The notes under the pieces are model-generated. The model searched no databases. It worked only from the letters and a program-made list of their open reading frames with translations, and was not told the origin of the DNA. This document shows, piece after piece, positions 36,796-46,422 of a stretch of 64,000 nucleotides of DNA (the first letter of the stretch is position 1; the number at the start of each line of letters is the position of its first letter). Made by a program: the position numbers and the translations under genes. The stretch is from NCBI GenBank assembly GCA_905250075.1, contig CAJNOP010000036.1, positions 743,631 through 807,630 on the forward strand. The letters run 5' to 3'. Source of the DNA: Rotaria sp. Silwood1. Lineage: Eukaryota; Rotifera; Eurotatoria; Philodinida; Philodinidae.

Positions 36796-38840
36796 TCATA
36801 AGTTTAGTTGTATATTATCGTCTGTTATTGGTTCTTCCAATGTTTGTTCTCTTTTCCATTCAGCCCATTCAAAACTTGACAAATCATCAGGTTCTTTTTC
36901 TTGTCCTTTTATCCAATGTTTTCTTTGTACTATTTCTAATAATAAGAAAAAAACAGCTAACATAGTATACGCTACAGTAAATCGCCAGCCATCATCGCTA
37001 TTCTTTACCAATACACCTACATTACTTGCATTGATTAAACCAAATAATGAAAGGAAACCTGCAAGAAGCGACCATATTGTAGCTCTGAGAAATTTTCGAT
37101 CGATCATATACATTAAAATAGCAGTGAGAAAAACGCTTTGTAATAATGAACCACCAGCAAAGTTAGCCAAACCACGATATGAGAAAGCAGTTACGAAAGA
37201 ACTAACATTAGATGAAAATTGAACATTAGGTAGAGTAAAATTCAGATAAGCATTAGACACACCATTTATAATTGTACCTTTAGCCCAATCAGCTATAATT
37301 GGCATTATACCAAAAAGAAAAGCAGGATAATGACGTTGAGGTGTAGTTGCTAATGTATCAGAACATATAACTAAACCAATAAAAATCTATTAATAAATAT
37401 TGAAAATCTCTTAGTTTTTATTCTTAAATAATTTTTTGTCTATGTTTAATAAACTTACCACAACTGGATTTATTGCTACAACTGCAATTACAGATATGAG
37501 TAGACCACTAATACCAAGAAAACATAATGGTAAATAACTAAGACCATTCATTACTGAATATGCTTGTCTTGCGCCCATCTTTTTCATTGCTGGATGACCG
37601 ATATAAGCTATATATATAAACACGAATGTAATTCATATATTTAGACGAATCATTCTTTAAAATTACCTGTCATACTGAAAATTGAACCACAACAAGTAGC
37701 AATTAATGTTCCAATACCATCAACAAACATGGCTTCATGAGTAGGATAAAAATCTCCAGCTCGTTTAGCTGATTCAACACATTGTATTGTTCCAATAGCA
37801 ATCACAATAGCTGTTGGAATTGTTGTTGAAAGATAGAAACGAATAGTATTAATATGTTGAAACATTTGTTTAATAGGAAAAACTGGTGCATAGAATTTTA
37901 AAAGATGAACTGCTTCACGTACTGCTGAGCCTTGATTAAGTGAAGTAGCCCAGCCGAGAATTGTACCTGTTACTAGAGCAACGAAAGCAATTGGTACGGG
38001 ACCATATGTAACTAAAAAATAAATTTAGAATCAGTTTTTTCAAAAGATAATTAAACTCTTAGATCTATTTTTACCCCCACCAAAATATCCAAGCATTACT
38101 ATTGTAAACGGAATAAAACCTACTATTGGCGTTTCAGCCATTGGTAGATATTCGTTCAATGCTAAAATAGCATATCCAATACCAGATATGGAAGACAGCA
38201 GTGCGACACTTGGCGTATTCTTTCGAATGAATTCACCAAATACACAAAGTAGCAAGAGAACAATACTAGTAATAAAATTACTGGCTAAAGCCACATACCA
38301 TGCTAATTCTTGACAGTAAGCTTTATCATGTTTAGATATACATCCATAATAAGTAGGTGATATAATGACATAAATAAAAGCAAATGCACCCGGAGTACAA
38401 ATGCCATAAGGCATAACACATACATTATCACGTTTTTCTTTAAACGCAAGTTTTCGAGCCATATAAACATAATAAAAATTACCCCATAACATGGCTAATC
38501 CAGTTCTATTATGAAATTATAAATTATTTATATTGTTCAATATATTTACTTACCCAGGTAGAATCTTACCATAAACAATTTTATCTCCTAAAATGGGTTG
38601 TAAACTTAAGATTATTGCTAATAATGTTGATAAATTATTAATAAATAATGCAACAAAACCATCAATATCACCACGTACGAATAAAGGATATCCTGGATTT
38701 GATCGAAATGCACTAATCCATTCTTTAGGATGAAATGTTAATAATTTTTTCACTTCATTTTTCATATTTTGACAATGATTGACATATGATTTATGATTTT
38801 TCAAGAGACCATTTTTGGCAACAGAAATAGTAGACATCAT
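36796..38840 (-). CDS. NCS2-type xanthine/uracil permease family protein
   Basis: Exons 38554..38840, 38075..38505, 37667..38011, 37459..37607, 36796..37386; all GT-AG, 1803 nt, 600 aa. Start is the first of two adjacent ATGs; the codon that opens the frame farther upstream is TTG. About 12-14 membrane segments. Signatures: GDIDGFVALFINNLSTLLA near the N-terminus, MPYGICTPGAFAF, LGYFGGG, EAMFVDGIGTLIATCCGS and AYIGHPAMKKMGARQAYSVM. The family moves nucleobases or related anions with protons or sodium; this branch is, to my knowledge, mostly bacterial, algal and protist, and its substrate is unassigned. Tail of about 45 hydrophilic residues. Full length and intact, so probably functional. Possible old transfer with introns gained later. 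Confidence 0.88.
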
Positions 38841-39239
38841 GAAAATAATATTAAAAAACAAATGAGTCTTTTCTGTACTCAAATTTTACTTTTTGTTCTT
38901 ATTTTCTCTTTTTTTTTAATGACATAGTAAAAATGAGCAAACATATGATAATAATACATCTATGAATTTTTCATATACGTTGCATGTTTCTTGTTATCAG
39001 TATGATACAAACATACGACAATCGTTGTGTCCGAACAAAAAAGAACGTATTGTTTCACAACAAAATGACATAAAAAATAAGATGTACTTTGTTGAATTAA
39101 GAAATAATTTAATTTATTATATATTAATACATTAAAAATACAAAAAAAAATTACTTTTAGCTTGTAAATAATAATGTATACTTTCACAACCACCCACCCT
39201 CGATAACTACACACAATTTGTTTCCTTACGAATAAAAAA
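38841..39239. other. Intergenic, upstream of the permease
   Basis: AT-rich; should hold the permease promoter. No element recognised. Confidence 0.45.
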
Positions 39240-39322
39240 TTCAAGGGGAAAAAAACGACTCCTGGGGAATTCTACGGATTCCCCAGAAGCCAAGGATCCC
39301 AGGAGCCGCTTTTTCCCTTGAA
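39240..39322. repeat. Compact double hairpin, 83 bp
   Basis: Outer arms TTCAAGGGGAAAAAAACGAC...TCCTGGG and CCCAGGAGCCGCTTTTTCCCTTGAA are inverted copies with few mismatches; inside them sits a second stem TGGGGAAT...ATTCCCCA. It is markedly more GC-rich than its surroundings. Flanked by runs of A on both sides, as a short AT-rich target duplication would look. Could be a tiny MITE or a structured RNA or terminator. Confidence 0.7.
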
Positions 39323-39554
39323 AAAATGACTCACAAGGTATATATTCAATAGTTTCAAACATTAAAATTGACTTCAACTATTGGACTACTATTCAAGTAT
39401 TCAACTACCGAACGTTGTTTTTCGTTTGTGTTAAGATTTTGCGGTACCTTCCGAGGAAGAGATGCCCTGTATGTTATACCTCCCTGAAATACTTGAATTT
39501 CAACTTATCAATTTTCAGCTATTCAATAATTGAGTTTAACTCTCAAGTTTGACA
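39323..39554. other. Spacer between two inverted-repeat structures
   Basis: No feature recognised. Confidence 0.4.
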
Positions 39555-40370
39555 TAAGAGATGGATCGAAAGTTTCTTAACAAAATATTTGACTATTTTT
39601 CGTGTATTAAAATGCATTGGAAAAGAGTGAGAAGTAGTATATTAGAATCAGAATTTTGTACTCTTTCAGAATATATGCTTAGAATTTTTCCGTGACTTTT
39701 AATTATTGAGCTATAAGTGAATCTTGAAAAGACTCGAACATTTTTTTCGAGGAAAACAACTTCAAATGAAATTTGTTCGAGATATATCACAATATTTTAT
39801 CGACTATATTGAGGGATACAGAAAATAATTCTCTACAAAGCGGTAAAATTTTTTCAAACTGTCGCGACGCAGTAAAGGCGTTTATAAAATCTATCTTTCC
39901 AATTTTCACCTTTTCAGTGCAAAATGACCATCCGTCACAACTCTGCCAGTTTTTAGCGGATTACCTAAAATTCTTCATTTTTGCGTCCTTTTTTTTAGAA
40001 TAGAGATCATCCTCAAGTACTATATATATATTAACAGAACTTATTTGATGTCCACAAAAAACAGACTTGTCTTCACAAAAATAAGATTTTTGTTTATCAA
40101 GAAAATTTTTTTGAGTGCTGTCAAGATTTACTTATAGATCAATAGTTAAAAGTCACAGGAAAATTCTAAGAAAATATTCTGAAAGAGCACACAACTTTGA
40201 TTCTAATATACTACTTTGCACTAGAGCCCGTGGGGTCTAAAATTTTCGAACTCGTCTCGGTCAGATCCGGACCCAACCCGGTGGGCTCTACCTCTCATTC
40301 TTTTCCAATGCATTTAAATACACGAAAAATAGTCAAGTATTTTGTCTAGAAACTTTCGGCTCACCTCTTA
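39555..40370. mobile_element. Fold-back element, about 190-bp inverted arms
   Basis: Left arm 39555..39748 and right arm about 40113..40370 are inverted copies: GACTATTTTTCGTGTATT, ATGCATTGGAAAAGA, GTAGTATATTAGAATCA and CTCTTTCAGAATAT all occur in both. The unpaired centre, about 360 nt, has no convincing gene (a 76-codon frame at 39773..40003 has no domain). The right arm is longer only because it carries a separate 76-bp insert, annotated next. Confidence 0.75.
40217..40292. mobile_element. 76-bp insert nested in the fold-back arm
   Basis: Aligning the two arms of the surrounding fold-back element shows that the right arm has this extra GC-rich block and the left arm does not. The block is itself bounded by the inverted octamers TAGAGCCC (40222) and GGGCTCTA (40283), extending imperfectly to TAGAGCCCGTGGGGTC and its partner. 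So it inserted after the arms were formed. Confidence 0.65.
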
Positions 40371-40743
40371 CACGTTAAAGATTACATTCAAAGAGTCTGA
40401 AATTTTACACACAATTTACCATAATTGAGATCTTGATGAGAACAAAGTTTCAAGTCGAAATTCATGCATACGATGTTGCTGGGATATTCAGTTCTGTGGG
40501 AAAATCTTATAAGAATTCGATATTTTGGAGACAATACCTGCAGGAATGAATACTTTTCAGATTCATCAGTCTACTTTATTACTAATTTAATAAAATTCTG
40601 CATTTACTTCGGCAAGTATCATTGATTATGTAGCTTCTCTACTGTTAGTAAGACAATATTTGTATTCACACATATCTAATGAGTATAAACCTTTTATTTG
40701 ATAAAACAACAAATGATCTCATCATGATTTGATTCTGCTATAT
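40371..40743. other. Intergenic
   Basis: Nothing recognised. Confidence 0.45.
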
Positions 40744-41083
40744 TTAATCTTCGAAATCAGTTGTATAAATTCTTAACATTCCATTAAATTGAGTTACAAA
40801 TTTCAAATGGGTAAATAAAAATGAATGTAGTTCTCGAATAGTTTTCAAATCGATTGTATTTACTCCTTTTGATAAAAGAATATCACATTCGAATCGTTTT
40901 AAATTAGCTAATCGTTCATTAAAAATATCAATTAATTGAATGAAATCAAAAGGTATTAATGATGCTTGATAGAAAACAATACGAAATGAAATTAGATGAG
41001 GTGTTTGACTTGATGAAAATAACATTTGAATAGCTTGTGCAGTCCATGCTGGTTAAGTTATTTCAATAGTAAGATATTTAAGA
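40744..41083 (-). pseudogene. 3' end of an F-box/LRR-like gene
   Basis: A 93-codon frame plus a short piece upstream (LKYLTIEIT, stop, PAWTAQAIQ) read like the last leucine-rich repeats of the large bdelloid F-box/LRR family: hydrophobic residues spaced as in LISFRIVFYQ, ANLKRFECDILL and HSFLFTHLKFV, ending TTDFED. An in-frame TAA interrupts the joint, and coding sequence ends abruptly at the G-rich patch on its 5' side, so F-box and most LRRs are missing. Family call rests on pattern only. Confidence 0.45.
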
Positions 41084-41085
41084 TG

Positions 41086-41328
41086 AGAATGAGGATGTGG
41101 GAGTAGGTGGGTGTGGGTGTGATAAGTGTGGGCGTGGTGTGAGGGTGGGGGTGGGGTGTGAGTGGGCATATGCGTGTGATTAGTAAACAAACGAACATGC
41201 ACATCCACACCCATATCGGCACTCCCATCTACACCTACATCCACACCTACACCGACACCCACACCATACCCACACTCACACCCACCCACACCCACATCCA
41301 CACACCCACACTCTCACCCACCCACGTC
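41086..41328. repeat. Large G-rich then C-rich telomere-like patch
   Basis: 41086..41178 is a G-rich array on the plus strand (GTGGGTGTGGGTGTG, GTGTGGGCGTGG, GGTGGGGTGTGAG). After about 15 nt the strand asymmetry flips and 41194..41328 is C-rich (CCACACCCATA, ACACCCACACC, CACCCACCCACACCC). The two halves are roughly inverted copies. The units are variants of TGTGGG/CCCACA. Long open frames across it (VGVGVDVG-type, HTHTPT-type) are artefacts of the repeat. Confidence 0.8.
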
Positions 41329-42087
41329 CTGAATAGGGCAGTATACGAAAGTCTTTGCATAGAGGTTTCTAAAGAATATTTTGAATAATCTACTGAAAAA
41401 TAAAATTAATGTTATAGCTTCTTATAAGACGGGAGATGTCATGAAAATAAAAGTGTCCGATTTTGTCTGGGGCACTGGACACTTCATTACTAAATTTTAT
41501 TATATAATGATGTTTCTTAAGAAATTCAACTGAATTGAGTTTTTAATGTATATGATAAACTAATGAATACACTTTTTGAATGTTATGATGGTTCACCTGA
41601 TACTTTCAAGCATGTAGTGGCTTTCTCTTTTTTACATGAAACAATTTATATTATATAGAGAACTATATGAAAGAAAAATAATGATGTACGAAATAACTTA
41701 TGTTGAGATTCATGCAATGTGGACAGGAGGATCAGAGAGTTCTGAGAACTAGTAGTATTTGTTGTATAAGAAGCATATAATATTTATTTGTCTACATCAA
41801 GCATTAGAAGACATCATAACAATGTTCGATATCAGCCTCGATTTACTTTTCAATAATCTTATTTTGGTCATTGATATATGTCAAACTAGTTGCTCGACTG
41901 TTGCTTAGTTAGATTTATTGTATCTAGATAGCTATGTCATCTATATGCTAAGATATGTAGTTGAATAAGAGACGCGAAGCCAGTTGAATATGTCTGATAG
42001 ACCATATCTTTAAGTCTTTTTCTTCTTTGAAAAATTTGATAACAAGACCTTTTATATGAGATTTGTAGTACTATGATGGATTTGATA
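41329..42087. other. Intergenic
   Basis: No gene recognised. A stretch at about 41497..41720 (for example TTATATAATGATGTTTCTTAAG, ATTCAACTGAATTGAGTTTT) closely resembles 608..860 near the left end of the window (TTATATAATGATGTTTCTTAA, ATTCAACTCAATTGAGTTTT), so it is a dispersed, diverged non-coding repeat present at least twice. Confidence 0.5.
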
Positions 42088-42801
42088 CTATCAATCAGGG
42101 TTGCCAGATTGTCTGAAAAGTCAGGACAGTGTCTGAAATTTGGATGCCTTTCTGATTTCCTTCTGACAGTCTGATTTTTTCTGATTTTAGCACTCTCGTC
42201 TGATTTTTCCTGTTTTTGATAATTTTCCCTGCTTTTCTCCTGAATTCTGAACTTTTCTAAATCATATCACAACTTTTTTAGCGAAATTAAATCATATCAT
42301 AATTATTCGTGTGAACAATTTTATAAATATCTTTTAACTCAAACACATTTGTTAAAGCAAATTCGAAAAAATGGAAAATATGAACAATAATATCGAATCT
42401 ATGTTACATAATCATCAGTTTTTTTCTTTCATAGGATCTTATAACTTATATCGTATATATGTGATTTGTTTTTGTACTTTTTTTGTGAACGAATTTTGAG
42501 TTTAGCGAAAGAGTTCGACACTACGTGTCTTCATTAGTTTTTCCTTGTTAGCTAAACAGTATATTCATTATATTATGCTTTTCTATAGCGAAATATCTTT
42601 GAAACAAAAGTATGAATTAATGAACAGCTATTCAATAGAGCATCTTGTACCAACATGATACCATAATAACCACTAGGTTTTTCAAAAACTGACTTTTCTG
42701 ATTAATTTCTGATTTTGCAAAAAAAAATTCTGATGGTTTTCTGATTTTGAAAAAAAAAATTCTGATTTTTGAGTTTTCGATCTGGCAACCCTGCTATCAA
42801 T
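42088..42801. mobile_element. Non-autonomous hAT-type element with 8-bp target duplication
   Basis: The element proper is 42096..42793 (698 bp). Its ends are perfect 14-bp inverted repeats, CAGGGTTGCCAGAT and ATCTGGCAACCCTG. The flanking octamer CTATCAAT is present directly before (42088..42095) and directly after (42794..42801), a perfect 8-bp target duplication. CAG-start ends and an 8-bp duplication define the hAT superfamily. Near both ends the motif CTGATTTT recurs many times, like subterminal transposase-binding repeats of hAT elements. There is no transposase frame. The intact duplication suggests fairly recent movement. Confidence 0.92.
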
Positions 42802-43968
42802 ACCTGATTATAGTCAATGTTGAAAATGTCTTAGCTGATGCTTTTTAAATATGGTTGCAATGATTAGATAGCATTAACAGATCTTATAGACTGTACCTGA
42901 CGAATAAGTAATGCTCACATTATCATGAAGAAAATGACAAATATTGTTTCTTTTCATGTTGTCATTTTCTTACGTGAAGTAAAATGTTTTCTGTTTTTAT
43001 GAATTAGGATTTCTCTCTTGCTTTTACCTAGTACTGCAATATCTAATCTGTCTTTCAACGCCAGCAATTACCTCACATTATTAAAGTGTCGATTTCATAA
43101 AATCCACCAAATTGTCTGTGGTAAATCGACAAGTATAACTAAGCAATAAGTGAGCCATTTTTTTGACATATATCGATGAATACAAAAAGATCATTCAAAT
43201 GTAAATCGAGATTGATATCGAACATCATTATGATGTCTTCTAATGTTTGATATAGACAAATGAATATTATGTGCTTCTTATTTACGAAATAGTATTAGTT
43301 TTTAGAATATTTTGATCCGCCCATTCAAACACAAATATTCTATGAGAAATAGCGTTTTTCAACTTTGTCAAGAGATGTTATTTAGACATATGCAAGGTGT
43401 GGGTGTAGGTATAGAAAAAAACAGAGTCTCACTAACACTCAAACCCTGTTTAAGTGATTTTCATTCTCCACATCTTTTGTAATGTTGATGGAATTTGACG
43501 ACTAACATTTTCGTTGGTGATACCGTCGACATTACCGAATGAAATTAAGGTCATCAAAATGATGATGATAAGATCGAACAAACTAAGTTTATCAATCGAG
43601 CTAGTCGAAGATTTTAAGATTGTTAATATTTGTTCATTTCTGGTCTATATACACGTCGAAATATTTTATATTTACTGATAATATGTCAAGAGTTTATATA
43701 TGACAAACAAAGGCGAAAACTTAAAAAGTGATAACCATTTCAGTAAAAAAATAAAAAACACTTTACACATTATTTGTTGCTTTTAAAAAATGAACTTTGA
43801 GACAAAAAAAAGGTACTCAACCGCCACCGGTTCTTAATCACAGTGCATCGATCGAGCTGAAAATTTCCTCAACTTAGACTTTGTAAATATAGTATACCAC
43901 TGATTTTTCTCAAAGTTTACAACGAACGACCCAGTTAAAAAGAAACAGCCGAAAACATCTCTTTTTCG
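42802..43968. other. Intergenic
   Basis: Holds one short G-rich patch (GGTGTGGGTGTAGG, 43395..43414). Otherwise AT-rich sequence in which no gene was recognised. Confidence 0.5.
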
Positions 43969-44353
43969 ATGAACAACAGTACTTTGATCTTTCCATTCAA
44001 TTGTAACGAGGTACAACAAATATTAAAAAAATCTAATTACCCAAAATACTGTCTAGTATCTGTAAAACACATTTCCACTGTGTCAGATCTATTACAAATG
44101 AGAACAAGAAGTGATTATCAGGGTAACATTTTCGAAATCTTTAGTCTACGATATTTTTTACTCTACGTGTCAAGATCTATCTATCCTGATAGCTTCCGCA
44201 TTTTCGGACGAACTGTTAAGAACTAAGAAATGTCGTATAAAGTTCAAGAAATTGAATAGTAATCTCGATAAAACCGAACAATTATCTTGTGAGATATATC
44301 TGAACATCATCCTAGTTCAGTTAAAATATATGGAGTCACTTCTAACACATTAA
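43969..44353 (+). CDS. Possible two-exon gene, unknown
   Basis: Exon 43969..44122 and exon 44175..44353 join over a 52-nt GT-AG intron (donor gtaaca, acceptor gtcaag) of the usual size for this genome and give an intact 110-aa frame; without splicing each part stops early. An in-frame stop lies just upstream of the ATG. The product is basic and mildly hydrophobic with segments such as NCNEVQQILKKSNYPKYC and KKCRIKFKKLNSNLDKTEQL. No signal peptide, domain or family recognised. It may be a chance reading or part of a larger decayed gene. Confidence 0.3.
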
Positions 44354-46422
44354 AAATTTCTTACATTGACTTTGATGAACAACTAAACAAACATAACTTA
44401 TGTCGTACAGTTTCAATTTCTATATCAGTAATTCATGGATATTGATGTATGTATGAGTTTCTTCTATCTGATAACTGTTTTGTTCAAGTAATAGAGATCC
44501 TCATATGCATAGTATCAGTTCAATGTTCTTGGAAAATGTTCATGACATTGGTATTTGAATACACTAAGTATTTTGAATTTTATTATTAAAGAGAAATGTT
44601 CCTGTACAAATGGTACTGATTGAATCACGATGACTTCTTACAAAACGGTATACTGTACTAAGTTCTTGATCAGAAATATGCCATGTGTAAGAAAGTATTG
44701 TCTTCACTGAGAAAAAAGCATCTAATTGGCCGAATTAGGCTTAGCATTAGTATTCGATAAATAATTCATTGTACCAAGATGATGTTAATGTTGAGAAAAT
44801 GCAAACCATTAACTGCAAGCTTCTCGATATATAAAAAAAACGATTCTAGGCTGACGGCAACAAGTTCAATTAATTTGAGGTGAACGAACAGTTAAGATCT
44901 TGTCACTTGAAAACTCATGTCATTTCAGTGCAAACTAGGCTGATTAAAAATAGTTCTCAAGTTTTTTTCTGATATGACATCATCTTGTCTTCTTCAGTTT
45001 AATTTTTCTCACTCAAATACCTATGTATGATAAAAATAAAAATAAAATAACTGTAACATAGCTGTCAGAATGATGTTTCTTATCAGTTTTTGTTGTTTCA
45101 TTAGAGCGGCATTAACATCACTTTCATATAAACAAATGAGAAACATTTGCTCCATCAAGTTTTACTCAAAAGTTTCATGTTTTTTAAAAGTAGTGCTACT
45201 ATGTTTTATGTGTAAACTTATTCAATTATTTAAAACAACTTTCGAAATATTAAAAGAAAAAATGAAGGTATAGAAATATCAATATCTGAATCACAAGAAA
45301 TAACATTATGATGTCGAAGTGAACCAATATGTTTTTTGTGTTATAAAATATTGAATTTGTTTTTTATGAAGAACTATATTAATATGCAACTTTACTTCAA
45401 ACATATGAAAATAACTACATAAAGTTACATCAATTGACAGAATCGAATTCTTTAATGAAGCTATTGATTAAATTCAAATCATAATATAGGTCCACATTCA
45501 TGGATCCTTTGATTTTGATTGATTATATCAAATGCATAGCATTCAAGTGATTTCAACCATGAGTAAAACCTATTCTTTTTAATGCAAGTTACTATTGTTT
45601 ACTAGGAGTACATTATATTCACTGTTTATAATTTTGTTTAACAAAATCTAATTATCATGAAACTAAATATCTTTTGAAATGAAGTCTAAAAAAGATTAAA
45701 CTAAGTTAACTGAAAAATGAGAACTATCTGTAATTAATTCTGAAATAATAACTTGGCAAAGTTAGATTATATTCAGAAAAATAATTATATAGTTACTGAT
45801 TCTATTTTGTTTTTTATTAGAATACTTGTCGACTAAATTTAAATGTGTATTGGAATGTCTAAATAGATTACTTTTCTACTCAACTTATTGTTTATGTCAA
45901 AAAAAAATATTTCTGATGCATTATCTGACTCTACGAGCATTGGTTTAAATGATTTTATCCAGTTATTCAAATCTCAAAAAGTACTCAAGCTTTATTACTC
46001 TATACATTGAATATCATCGAACAAGAATTTTGAATATATAAGCTTATGAATGAATTATGTTTACAAAAAAAAAACCTTCATTAAATTGTTTTTAAAGTAT
46101 AGAAAACGGACGTATATAGAAAATCGTAATCATCATTGGTGTTTGAATGTAATAGGTATTTAATCATAATGAGTATGAATGATTTACATATGTCTAAGTC
46201 AAAGTGCAATGTAATTGGAACAAAAAAATTTTAATAAATATATGTTTATGTATTTTATTGATCATTCATAAAAAACAATTTGAACTAATTCTTTTGAAAA
46301 TAAAACAAATCATTTTTTATGAACTAACAATATTTAAAAATTTTAAAATATTTATTTAAATAGAAGACAAATATTCTCTTTAAGAAATTGACAACAACAA
46401 AACTCTAAGGAATAAAATAATT
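44354..46422. other. Gene-free stretch, 3' flank of mind bomb gene
   Basis: No gene recognised. At the right end TTTATT at 46351 gives an AATAAA polyadenylation signal on the minus strand about 70 nt after the mind bomb stop codon. Confidence 0.5.

Noticed and set aside
41053..41388. Open frames on both strands with VGVGVDVG-like or HTHTPTHT-like protein
   Set aside because: They come from the GT/AC-rich array and have no other support.
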